From positions 18,983,940-19,047,939 of the forward strand of contig OY783193.1 of assembly GCA_963678675.1 (NCBI GenBank): 64,000 nucleotides of DNA, in the 5' to 3' direction. Each line of letters starts with the position of its first letter. The first letter of the stretch is position 1. The notes below the pieces were generated by a model. That model was given only the letters and a program-made list of their open reading frames with translations. It had not been told where the DNA came from and searched no databases. Position numbers and translations under genes: made by a program. Shown piece after piece: positions 29,137 through 39,339 of this stretch. This DNA is from Xiphydria camelus (Eukaryota; Arthropoda; Insecta; Hymenoptera; Xiphydriidae).

Positions 29137-31103
29137 TAGTCGGAGAGCCAGAGCCAAAAAAGGTCTCTGAATTTAATAAGCCCAGTTTTTTTATAGTTTA
29201 TTACAGTGGTTGTGTAGACAAACATACTGCGGTCAGTCAAACGAAAGCTGGGGCATATGTCTCAGGGACGCTATCAAAGTTGTCGTTCCTGCCGGGGTAA
29301 TAATTTGAATTTAATAAGGTTGAAAATCGGTATACAACTTGTATATTGCATATAAATAAAGGTTACGAAGTCAGTCAGCTGAATGTGGGGGCGGAGCTGG
29401 TCAGTCAGCAAAAAAAGAAATGTAAATTTCGCGCGCGCTCGGCGTTGCAGGCGATTTCAAATCAGAGTATAGGAAAGAGCGCAGGTATACTCGTAGGGGG
29501 GGTAAGAGACAATAGCTCGGGGTCTGTTCCGTCGCATCGACGTACATAGGTCGTAAATATCACGGACAATTCGTTAACAGCCATCTCCCGCAGTGCCCGC
29601 TTTGACCGGTACCGTCATAAAAGTGATCCGAGCCGGCTAAAGGAGAGGAGTGTCCGATGCCGCCGATGAACAATTGGGGAATTTTGATACTTAGTTTTTC
29701 CATTTCGCCAGCGTCATCGACATCCCTCCTCTGGCCGATCAGGGTGCGTCGCGTCACGTTAGCCCACGCTATCCCCTCCACTGGGCTACGATACGAATAT
29801 ATAAATTATTATTTAACGAACTAGATTCAATAGGCTATTAATTAATTATAATATAATAATATTGAAAATGTATTATATATGTACAGAATAGACATTACAA
29901 ATAATATTTTAATAACTCATTCATTATCAAATTCTGCCTCCGAATCATCAAATTCGTTGATTTCGCTTAAACGTCAACAACGCAACTTCTTACTTCAATA
30001 GGTGTTCAAGTCATATCGATAATAAGTACGAAATAAACTATTTTGAGCATGCACAAAATGTTTATATTGAATTGTATCTTACCTTAACTCTTGTCTATCC
30101 TTTTTACTTAAAGCCGTAAACTTTCTGTAGCAAACTACATGGTAGCACTCAATTTGTCCTGGATTCGACGGCAAAGATATATTGTCATACGTTAAATTAT
30201 ATTTTGCACGAATTCGTAAAATTGCTTTACAATTTGTTAAAGTCTTCTCTGTAAATGATATTAATAGCTGATACTTCTTGAGGCAGAATACACAAATTTT
30301 GTTCATTTTGAAACGAAACACATGTGTCACTCACTACGGTTTAACCATTGTTCAATACAACACGAATTGAGACACGACACTTGATGGTTGATAGTACATT
30401 GAAGGGCACGCTTTTAGCCCCGATTTATATATTCGCATCGTAGCCCAATGGAAGGGATAGCGTGGGCTAACGTGACGCGACGTGACGCACCCTGATCGGC
30501 CAGGGGAAGGATGTCGATGACGCTGGCGAAATGGAAAAACTAAGCATCAAAATTCCCCAATATTGTTCATCGGCGGCATCGGACACTCCTCTCCTTTAGC
30601 CGGCTCGGATCACTTTTATGACGGTACCGGTCAAAGCGGGTACTGCGGGAGATGGCTGTTAACGAATTGTCCGTGATATTTACGACCTATGTGTACGCTC
30701 GGTGCGACGGAACAGACCCCGAGCTATTGTCTCTTACCCCCCCTACGAGTATACCTGCGTTCTTTTCTATACTCTGATTTGAAATCGCCTGCAACGCCGA
30801 GCGCGCGCGAAATTAACATTTCTTTTTTTGCTGACTGACCAGCTCCGCCCCCACATTCAGCTGACTGACTTCGTAACCTTTATTTATATGCAATATACAA
30901 GTTGTATACCGATTTTCAACCTTATTAAATTCAAATTATTACCCCGGCAGGAACGACAACTTTGATAGCGTCCCTGAGACATATGCCCCAGCTTTCGCTT
31001 GACTGACCGCAGTATATTTGTCTACACAACCACTGTAATAAACTATAAAAAAAACTGGGCTTATTAAATTCAGAGACCTTTTTTGGCTCTGGCTCTTGGA
31101 CTA
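29137..31103. mobile_element. Foldback transposon with ~670-bp inverted arms
   Basis: The left arm (29137-29806) and right arm (30414-31103) are nearly identical inverted copies beginning GAGCCAGAGCC AAAAAAGGTC and including TCTGAATTTAATAAGCCCAG. The 600-bp loop contains a zinc-finger-like frame. No transposase was found. The target duplication is unclear, since matching TAGTC/GACTA extends the inversion. Confidence 0.85.
30079..30330 (-). CDS. Small Cys/His zinc-finger-like ORF in the foldback loop
   Basis: 83 residues with ICVFCLKKY near the N-terminus and ECYHVVCYRKFTAL near the C-terminus, a CxxC...CxxxxC-type arrangement seen at the N-terminus of uncharacterised transposon-related insect proteins. 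The last codons overlap a consensus donor (AAG|GTAAGA), so it may be a first exon spliced onward. ATG candidates at 30330 and 30306. Function unknown. Confidence 0.4.
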   Translation of the reverse strand: MTHVFRFKMNKICVFCLKKYQLLISFTEKTLTNCKAILRIRAKYNLTYDNISLPSNPGQIECYHVVCYRKFTALSKKDRQELR

Positions 31104-31338
31104 TTTAGGCTGGGTCGTGGTGAGAACGAAATGAATGAGCTGTTAGATTAGTTGACGCTAGACAATACGGTCGCTGTTCCTGCCAGACTAAGCTGTGGTG
31201 AGAAAAAAATAGGTTAGCGGGTAATAAATTAATTGAATTAAATGCATCTGAGAAAATATTAAGTTGATTTGGTATTGGGACGTAACACTGCCACAGTGGC
31301 TCCACTTTGCTTTGCGTCGACGCTAGAAATGAATGCGT
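31104..31338. other. Non-coding stretch
   Basis: No gene recognised between the foldback element and the palindromic MITE. Confidence 0.4.
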
Positions 31339-31500
31339 TAAGGCCATCACACGTGAAAAAACGTAATAGTAGGGGAGCCCAATAGGGGATTTTGGGATTT
31401 ACTCAAGCGCGTCAGAATATCATATGGGGGGATACCTTGCACCCTGTTGAGTACCTCCACCATATATCAGCCCTTTATATAGGGCCGCGCATTTAGGGCA

Positions 31501-32478
31501 CCCAGGTAGCACACTGACGTTAGAATAACGTCTCAGACGTCATTTTTTGGTCAGTATAGGGTTTCAGACGTCAATTGTCGTAATATTAACGTCACAGAGA
31601 CGTCATATTTACGACGTACCTTGGACGTCAAAATTCAACGTCTTTTTGACGGAACTTTTCTGTCATTTTTAATGACGAACGAGACAGAAAAATTTCGATC
31701 TCCTGCATATAGGTATAGGGACTTGAAAATTTATTTGTGAATAAATGGACAAAAATTGTAATTTGTTCAATTATTAAATCAATAAATTATTTCATTTCGA
31801 GTCTCCAGAGTATGTTGAGCAAGTTATATATACTGTTTATTAAAAAGCACAGATTATTAAAGTAAATGAAAGACAATCAATTAATGTAGGATGAATAAAT
31901 ATTCATATAATTATTTATTTATTTATTTATATTTATTTATTATTTATATCTTGCATAAACGCAAATTGATATTAATATCAATTTGCGTCTATGCAAGAAT
32001 ATTTATCAAAAGACACAATCATAAATTTAGAAAAATGTTGAGAAAAGAATAATACAATTATAAAATCTTATTTATTCAAGCTCTTTCTTATTGACAGGAA
32101 AAGCAATATACATTTATTCATCAAACTTCAGATGAACACCAATAGTAATAATATTCTTAACCACAAGAGCGTGCAGCAGATGAGGACTCGAGGACACCGA
32201 CCGATCAACGAAGTTAAGCAGCGAAATGTGCGGACACTAGTTGGATGGGTGACCGCTCACGATGAAAAGATATACGTCAAACCTAACCTTTTAGAACCGT
32301 TATTTTTTACGTCATCACAACGTCCGGTAGAACGTCATTATGACGTGATTTTTCTGACGTCGTGTGGATGTGCAATTAAGCCGTCTTTGCGACGTTAAAA
32401 TGACGTCATATTTTTCGTCATCTGACGTCAGAACTGACCTTCAAAAAACGTCATTTCGACGTTGATGTGCTACCTGGG
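31501..32478 (+). mobile_element. Intact CCCAGGTAGCACA transposon with 5S-like promoter
   Basis: 978 bp, 13-bp inverted ends, 2-bp duplication CA (31499-31500, 32479-32480). Order: TGACGT-rich subterminal zone, AT-rich part, (TTTA)n, central palindrome (31951-31996, core GATATTAATATC), AT-rich part, 5S-like segment, second TGACGT-rich zone. No transposase. It is the empty-site reference for the split copy at 7541-19657. Confidence 0.88.
32195..32260 (+). ncRNA. 5S rRNA-derived internal promoter segment
   Basis: CCGATCAACGAAGTTAAGCA and TTGGATGGGTGACCGC match boxes A and C of 5S rRNA at the right spacing. The region between is changed, and the 5' and 3' thirds of 5S rRNA are absent. Confidence 0.8.
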
Positions 32479-32480
32479 CA

Positions 32481-33669
32481 GCCGATCAGAATTGTAAAAA
32501 AAAATCGATCGTCATAAATACTCGAGCGCGTCAGATTAAGGTAAGGTGGGTTAATTACATGCTGAAAAGTGTACATTTCAATAATCTGACGATTTGAGCG
32601 TGACGTAAGGGAGTGGGAGGGTTACAAACTTGCAAAAAAAAAACGTGACCTGGACATTCTCGAGCGCGGTCGAATGTTAATTTATTTTGAAGGAAATAAT
32701 TCAAGGATAATGGAAAAAATATAATCTACCGATTTCCACAAGCCGAAGTAACAAAAATCGTCAATAAAGTCAGCGCAAGGCAACGTGCCCGATGACGCAC
32801 ATGGTGCCGCCATTTTTCCACCATCTCGCCATGCAAATTTTGACATAAGCTTAGAAAAAGTGATTTTAAGTGCCTATAACAAAAGACTTGAATGTCGGAC
32901 GTGGCCGTCATATTATATTTATACATAATCGGGTATATAGGATTATCGTATGGATATTACTTTCCGAAAAAGATACGGGACTGTTCCGTCACGCGATAGA
33001 CGCAATTCTGAATATCCGTTCGTACCGTTCACCGTTCACCAGCGAAGCGGTATATTCCGGCGAATCCAGGCTGCTAATGAACTCACTGTCCCGTACCTTT
33101 CTTAAAAGGGTTAATTACTAGACGAGTAGTAATGAACTGTTTCCCGCAATATACCGATTCTGATAAATACTGCTATACTTAGAATGCTAAGTCAGCTTCC
33201 AGGTTCGCTATCACACCATTTTTCTAGTCAATCAGAACACCCCGCATAGATCATGCTATCTACAGCGTAATTCTCATTCAGCCAATCAGGGCATACTGCA
33301 TCACCCACGCTATCCCCACTATCTGTTAGTTGTAAGATATATAAACCGCAACCGAATGCACGTTATGCATTCTGTGTAATCAAGTGATCAGTGCCTCTTC
33401 ATCCATCAGTGTATCTCTACAGTCGTGAGTCTTCTTTCGTAATCAGTGTGCATCGAACCGATTAATAATCTCGTGTTTCCAAGTTATAATTTCGTACGAT
33501 TCCTGTGTATCCTTTTCGTTCAGTGAATGTATGACTTTCTTGTGATATCTTAACCGGACCGATTCTTTTCTTTAAAAAAGATTTTAAAAAAATTATTTTT
33601 AACATTTTTAATTTGTAACTATTTTTATCTAAATATATAAGGTAAATGTACGAGTAGTTGACACCGTAC
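32481..33669 (+). other. Non-coding body with a candidate Pol II promoter
   Basis: A TATATAAA box at 33339-33346 is followed about 30 bp later by an initiator-like GCATTCTG and then TCAGTG repeats. Upstream CCAATCAG (about 33282) may be a CCAAT box. No ORF follows. It could be an LTR- or TIR-borne promoter; transcription is unproven. Confidence 0.35.
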
Positions 33670-33897
33670 TAGTAGGGTAAAAGTGGGATAGACGCCTCAA
33701 TTGAAGAGCGAGTTCAAAATCGATTATCTCGAAATTGATTGCAGATATCGAAGAAAAGTTTAAACGAAAAATATTCCTCTATATTTTTACTATACAAAAA
33801 CTACTTTACATTTTTTGCATATCTCTACTGCGTTTCGAGATAATCGCGTTCAAAGTTAAATAGAGACCGGGGCGTCTATCCCTTTTACCTCTTAGTT
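33670..33897. mobile_element. Small MITE with GGGTAAAAGTGGGATAGACG-like ends
   Basis: Inverted arms of ~70 bp share GGGATAGACGCC and a CGATTATCTCGAAA-like block. Flanking TAG may be the duplication. Confidence 0.55.
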
Positions 33898-34261
33898 GAT
33901 AAATTCCCTTTTTCAAATCGTCAGATTACGACAATCCCTCCAAATAATCGTCAGATTATGGGTCAGCACATCTAGGACACCAAGCTGAACCGTCTGTATG
34001 ATAATCTGACGCGCTCGAGTATTTCAAAATGGCGATTTTTTTTTGCATTTTCAAAAAGCCGCCAAGAGCTTGCGTCACTTCCGAATCGTCAGTCTTTTGA
34101 ATGGGAGCTTCTTTCGGGTTCACTTAACATTTCCTCTGAATATCTGACGCGCTCGAATAACTTTTTTTTTTTCGCATTTTCTACCCTTCCATACGGCCAC
34201 CCCCACCATGCAAACCGGCAGATTAACATACCTTCGTTATCAGAGACACATGGGGCATATA

Positions 34262-34577
34262 CCGTATGTCCGCGATCATTTGAACCATAGGAAAATTGCG
34301 AGTTTTGCATGAGCACCCCTTTGGGTCTCCTCGTCCAATAGAATCACCGGAGAAGCGTGAATGCGCATGCGTAGTCATCCGCGAGTGTGGCGTCGTCAGC
34401 AAGTTCAGATCGATTATTTCGATAACCGATCTGAACTTGCTGACGACGCCACACTCGCGGATGACTACGCATGCGCATTCACGCTTCTCCGGTGATTCTA
34501 TTGGACAAGGAGACCCAAAGGGGTGCTCATGCAAAACTCGCAATTTTCCTATGGTTCAAATGATCGCGGACATACGG
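34262..34577. mobile_element. Palindromic TA-type MITE (CCGTATGT family)
   Basis: 316 bp, near-perfect palindrome with the same outer arms as 21103-21404, but a different inner arm (GTCAGCAAGTTCAGATCG). TA flanks at 34260-34261 and 34578-34579. Confidence 0.88.
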
Positions 34578-34789
34578 TACACACTATCAATATCTAACGC
34601 GCTCGAGTATTTCCATGTGACTGTTTTTGATGTGTAAACATCTATGCTATGGCTCTACGGTGGGACCTTCCTGGGAAATCGAGCGTCAGACGTAAGCCGT
34701 GTACATGTGACTGCGTCAGTGTGTGTGTGGCGCTACTGCGCATACTATTCGCGCAAGCTGGATTATCTCAACGGGAAAACATTTTAGAG

Positions 34790-35554
34790 AAAAATGTTTA
34801 ATACAAAACTTTAAGGATTTTCCCGTGGCTACCCAGTGGTCGTATTGGATTTGACCTTGACCGTGAACTTTAAGGTAATATCACAGCTTACTCAATAATT
34901 GAGTAAGCTGTGGTAATATCAAATGCTTTCCTAAACCGTTCATCCGATTGCGATGAAACTTTGGGGAATGGTTGGACGTATGCCCGCGAAGGGTTCTGAG
35001 TTAGTAAATCTTATACAGGGTGTTCAAAAAGTACCGGTACTGATGATTATTATGCCTTCCTAAACCGTTCATCTGATTGCGATGAAAATTTGGGGAATGG
35101 TTGGACGCATGCCCGCGAAGGTTTCTGAGTTAGTAAATCTTATACAGGGTGTTCAAAAAGTACCGGTACGAATGATTATTATGCCTTCCTAAACCGTTCA
35201 TCCGATTGCGACGAAAATTTGGGGAACAGTTGGACGCATATCCGCGAAGGTTTCTGAGTTAGTAAATCTTATACAGGGTGTTCAAAAAGTCGAACTATAC
35301 TTGATCTAAATTTGACCTCCGCTGACAATAAAGGTAACATGAAAAAAATGGTCAAGGACACATTTGAACGTGAAAAAAAATTAATTTGACCTTGATATAA
35401 CCTTGAAGGTCATGGTCAAGGTCAAATCCAATATGACCATTGCGTAGCCCGGGAAAAATACTAAAAGTTTTGTATTAAAAATGTATTTAAACAATGGTGG
35501 ACGGACAAAATCAATCCACAATCTACCCGTGCGAAGCTGGGACGGGCTGCTAGT
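34790..35554 (+). mobile_element. Helitron/HINE-like non-autonomous element
   Basis: The 3' end has a hairpin-forming CCCGTGCGAAGCTGGGACGG then CTGCTAGT, the CTAGT-type Helitron terminus. Inverted ~95-bp arms (about 34793-34890, 35395-35490) enclose a minisatellite, a layout known for Helitron-derived DINE/HINE elements. No Rep/helicase is present. The 5' end is not fixed. Confidence 0.65.
34926..35290 (+). repeat. Three ~123-bp minisatellite units
   Basis: Units start at about 34926, 35053 and 35176 with CCTTCCTAAACCGTTCAT, and end with CAGGGTGTTCAAAAAGT. Confidence 0.85.
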
Positions 35555-36170
35555 AAGTTATAAATTAATATAATAATAATAAATATTTTATTATAGAAAA
35601 AATTAAACTTCTTTATGTCGAACTATGACGTCATATTCCCCAATTAAACTCGGACCGCAGATAATTGTAAGATGTTTACACATCCTCCGTGAGTACAACG
35701 GCACTCACACCTTTTTTTTTTACATTTTTGAAAACCTGTAGACGCTTCCCCCACCGCTGAAAGAGTATACATCATATAACCTTTTTTTCTTTCTACCACT
35801 TAATCTTCAAAATCCAATAGGTCCCCAAGACGCTCGAGTAAATCCCCATTTAGCATCGTGAGCTCCCCTACTATAAGCAGTAACAGTAAGGATTGACCAA
35901 TCAGAAAGCCTGTTTAAGCATAATTCCGTAAGAATGATATTTCTGGTTGGTCAATCCTTACTGTTACTGCTTACGTTTTTTCACGTGTGATGGCCTTTAC
36001 CTGGCGGCAAAGCGTATACTAAAAAATATGGCCGATGTTGGCGTTTTCGATTGGTGCGTACTTGACAAGTGTTAACTTGCTCCAAAAGTTTTTAAAAAAT
36101 GAGCATTTTTAGAATGAGATAGACATTTATTTTCAGAAACAATGAAACGAATTCATTCGGTTCAACTGTA

Positions 36171-36545
36171 CCGTATGTATCATGACAAATTAAACAAGCA
36201 GATATACCGACATTGCCGAAACTTTACCGACGGTCAAGAATTTTATAGTTAGAGTTGGCTTGAGAAGAGTGCGCTGTGTGTGCTGCGTGAGAGCGAAAAG
36301 TGTCAAACGTCTGATTTCCCGATAGCTGTTAATTCAAGAGACCGAAGTGTTTCGTCTATTATTCAATACTTCGATTTTCCGAATTGACAGCTATCGGAAA
36401 ATCAGACGTTTGACACTTTTCGCTCTCACGCAGCACACACAGCGCACTCTTCTCAAGCCAACTCTAACTATAAAATTCTTGACCGTCGGTAAAGTTTCGA
36501 CAATGTCGGTATATCTGCTTGTTTAATTTGGCATGATACATACGG
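36171..36545. mobile_element. Palindromic TA-type MITE, second CCGTATGT subfamily
   Basis: 375 bp with ~175-bp near-perfect arms and a ~30-bp loop. Ends CCGTATGTATCATG, TA flanks (36169-36170, 36546-36547). Only the first 8-9 bases match the CCGTATGTCC family, so the two probably share a transposase. Confidence 0.85.
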
Positions 36546-36677
36546 TACAATACGTCCCACGAGAAATGCATCAAGCATGAAACACTGACATTTACCTTCG
36601 GCAGTATTTGCCGACAGTGCTTGAGTCTTTTACCTATCGGTCACCGGAATTTGAAGTACGCGGCGTTCTGTTCGCCA

Positions 36678-37613
36678 TGTCGCGTCTGCATCCAGACTTG
36701 ACCTAAAATCCCCATAACTTTTGGAAGTTACTAGATTTTTGGCGGCGCATTCAAACTCTTTGTATTAACCTCTAATTATTGTCATTTTATTAAGCAAGTA
36801 AGGTATAGATGGATTGTAATAGAGAGAAAGAACGAGAACGTCGAAGACTGCGTGATAAGTTAAATAGGTCGCAGGCCACCGTGGTTTCTATTCGCGAGAT
36901 TATAAACACCTTTATTGCGTGATGGACAGGGGATCTGAGTCGCGGGCCGCTGCGAGCTCCGTTTGTAAATATGGTATCCCCTTTCGCGGACCGATAGGTC
37001 GTAGTTCATTTACCTAGCAAGAACAGTTCTCCTTTCTTTGAGTCACGTAGGCGTGCGCGCATAAGATTTGTTATCGATACGCGCTTCGGATTGCGGGAGT
37101 TCGTGCGCGGTAGACCCACGGTTAATGAGGGCATGTTTTCTTTCGAGTACGTGGAATTGTGCGCGCCAGAGTCAGGGTCGATGCGTACTTTCTTCACACG
37201 TGGACGCGTGGGGCGTGGATTAGATCATTGTGCGTAGACGAAGAAAGTGGGAGTAGAGTCCTTGACTACGACTAGCGCCGAGTATCAGATTGGTTCCCCA
37301 CATTAGCGCTGAGTATTTCATTGGTTCTCCGTTGTTACCGAGAGGCGGGGACTTTTGATTTAAAAGGATGCACTTTGCCGCTCGAGGTGCACTCAGATAC
37401 CGATTTATAACGACAAATTATATTCCAACTATGTGTTAAAATATAATTCATTGGTGATCACCTAATTCTTGGATTAAGAGTGTTCATTTCTCCACCTGCA
37501 ATAAAACTCTTCATCTCCCGATCCCGCTCTTTCCGAGCAGAGTGGTTCAGCACTCCACGGGCACGGACCTGCCCCCTACAAACGGACCAAGAAGACCAGC
37601 CCGGCACGCAACA
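36678..37613 (+). repeat. 5' LTR of gypsy copy 2
   Basis: 936 bp, TGTCGCGTCTGCATCC...GCACGCAACA. Followed by AATTTTGGTGACAGCGGTGG, whose TGGTGACAGCGG part is the likely primer-binding site. Confidence 0.88.
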
Positions 37614-37843
37614 AATTTTGGTGACAGCGGTGGGATGTTAAAATTTTAAAAAAGGGACGATTAAAATTTTAAAAAGAGAAAACTAAAAAAAAATGCCGGC
37701 TGGGAAGTGCGGGAAAACTAAGTGAAGAACGCACCCCTCTTTCCCGGGTTATTTGTGTGTGGTTTTTCCCGGGAACTGCGGGCGAATGCCAGAGGGGGTG
37801 GCTCAAGTGACCACACAAGCAAACTTCCACGGAGACCACACGC

Positions 37844-38209
37844 GTGAAAGTAAAAAAAAACACTGAAACTGAAAAATCCGTTCACCGAGAGAAAAATTCG
37901 AGACGGCAACCCGGAGACCCAGCGACGAGACAGCATCCCGGAGACCCAGCGACGAGAGGCAACCCGGAGAATCAACGACGAGACGGCAACCCGGAGAATC
38001 AACGACGTGATGGCAACCTGGAGAATCAACGACGAGACGGCAACCTGGAGAATCAACGACGAGATGGCAACCCGGAGAATCAACGACGAGACGGCAACCC
38101 GGAGAATCAACGACGAGACGGCAACCCGGAGATCCGCAACGAGGTGGCAACCCGAGGATTCTCAGGGAGTCGTGAACAACGCCGTGATCCGGGAACACAA
38201 CAAAGATAA
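37844..38209 (+). CDS. Leader ORF with 9-residue repeats (copy 2)
   Basis: 121 residues between primer site and gag. A 27-bp tandem unit encodes RRDGNPENQ or RRDGNLENQ about seven times, preceded by two PGDPATR units. Copy 1 has the same frame with fewer units. It could be a uORF or just a repetitive leader; no known domain. Confidence 0.45.
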   Translation: MKVKKNTETEKSVHREKNSRRQPGDPATRQHPGDPATRGNPENQRRDGNPENQRRDGNLENQRRDGNLENQRRDGNPENQRRDGNPENQRRDGNPEIRNEVATRGFSGSREQRRDPGTQQR

Positions 38210-38439
38210 TTATGCTGTCATATAGTAATTGGAAAAACCGTAAGTCGAACAATACTGCAAAAATGTTGCATCCGACATCTCGAATGAGTGGTCCATTCCT
38301 GATTGTGAATGAGGGTACCTCTGAGCTCCAATAATCCGTTTCTTCGCATATTAATTTGACCGAAAGTAACCCTCCGATAGTTTCGCATTCGTCGAGCGAG
38401 GCATCATCGAGTGGCGTCACCTAGATCGAAACAATAATT

Positions 38440-39240
38440 GACACATCTTATTTGACTCTGAAATTGGCCGGTGAGCTTGTACCCTCCTTTGATGGGAAAT
38501 CCCTGGAATTAACTAAATTCACTCAATAGTGTAAAATCGCAGATGCTCATATGCAGCAAGATCAAAAGTTAGTGATCAACTTTTGTCAAATCGTCAGTCA
38601 CTAGATGATTTAAATGATTTAATTACCCTGTTGAAAGCTGTTTTTTCTCGGTTTTTCGATGTTAATTTCTTGCATGACGAACTTAGTAGACTTTCCCAGT
38701 ATGAAACCGAAAATGTTGATTATTTCGGGGCGCGAATTCTTGAAGTCCTGAAGCGCGGATTAGAAGCAGCTAAAGAGAAGTACAATGAATCGCAAAACGT
38801 CAGGGTTAAAATATTATTAAATAACACAGCCGTCACTTGCTTTGCGCGTAGACTGCGCGACCCTTTAATGAGTACACTTTTATTAAAAGAAAAACCGATG
38901 TCCATAGAAGATGCTATTGATTGAGTGGAACAGGAAACAATAGAACGTTCGCATTATCTTTATGGAACACGGAAATCAAATCAAAATTAAAGTGGAGTTT
39001 TAATATGAATCATTTGCTTAATTCTAACGCCAATTGATGTTCGTGACGGGATGATCCTAACCCCTCTGAATGAAATCGTGGTTGAAAGCGTGAACTCAAT
39101 TTCTGACGCGGATAGGGGCGTAATTATGATTTTAGTCGTGAGCGCGACCGAGATAAAAATCATTTAAACGCGAGGGACACTCCGTCTGCACAAATCTCGC
39201 GGAACGTGATTACTATTGCATGAGCCGGATCCACCGAATA
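38440..39240 (+). pseudogene. gag remnant of gypsy copy 2
   Basis: Homologous to the copy 1 gag (SRFFDVNFLHDELSRLSQ, YFGARILEVLKRGLEAAKE), with internal stops and deletions. Only 38583-38924 is open. Confidence 0.8.
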
Positions 39241-39339
39241 TAGCGCTGAGAGCAGAGACCTCAGTAATCTGAAAAATATAAATTTCATAAGAGTTAATTC
39301 CGAAATCTAAACATGTAGCTTCATTTCTACTACTTTTGG

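Larger units (their letters stand above)
31367..35873. mobile_element. TAGTAGGGGAGC-ended element with a dispersed GCGCGTCAGA motif
   Basis: Inverted ends TAGTAGGGGAGC are flanked by a TAA duplication (31364-31366, 35874-35876), as for PIF/Harbinger. No transposase is present. About a dozen copies of a CTCGAGCGCGTCAGAT-like motif occur in both orientations through the body, outside nested elements. It hosts the 5S-carrying transposon, a HINE-like element and palindromic MITEs. Confidence 0.7.
31339..36000. mobile_element. Palindromic MITE split by a later element
   Basis: The left piece 31339-31366 (GGCCATCACACGTG AAAAAACGTAA) is the inverse of the end of the right piece 35871-36000. Joining them gives a ~155-bp near-perfect palindrome, with GGATTGACCAATC-type arms in the centre. 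The intervening 4.5 kb is an inserted element. Confidence 0.7.

Noticed and set aside
32195..32260. 5S rRNA gene
   Set aside because: Only the internal control region is present; the flanking stems of 5S rRNA are missing in both copies.
37900..38150. CRISPR-like array (27-bp repeats)
   Set aside because: Units are contiguous with no spacers, and they lie in an LTR retrotransposon leader in eukaryotic DNA.
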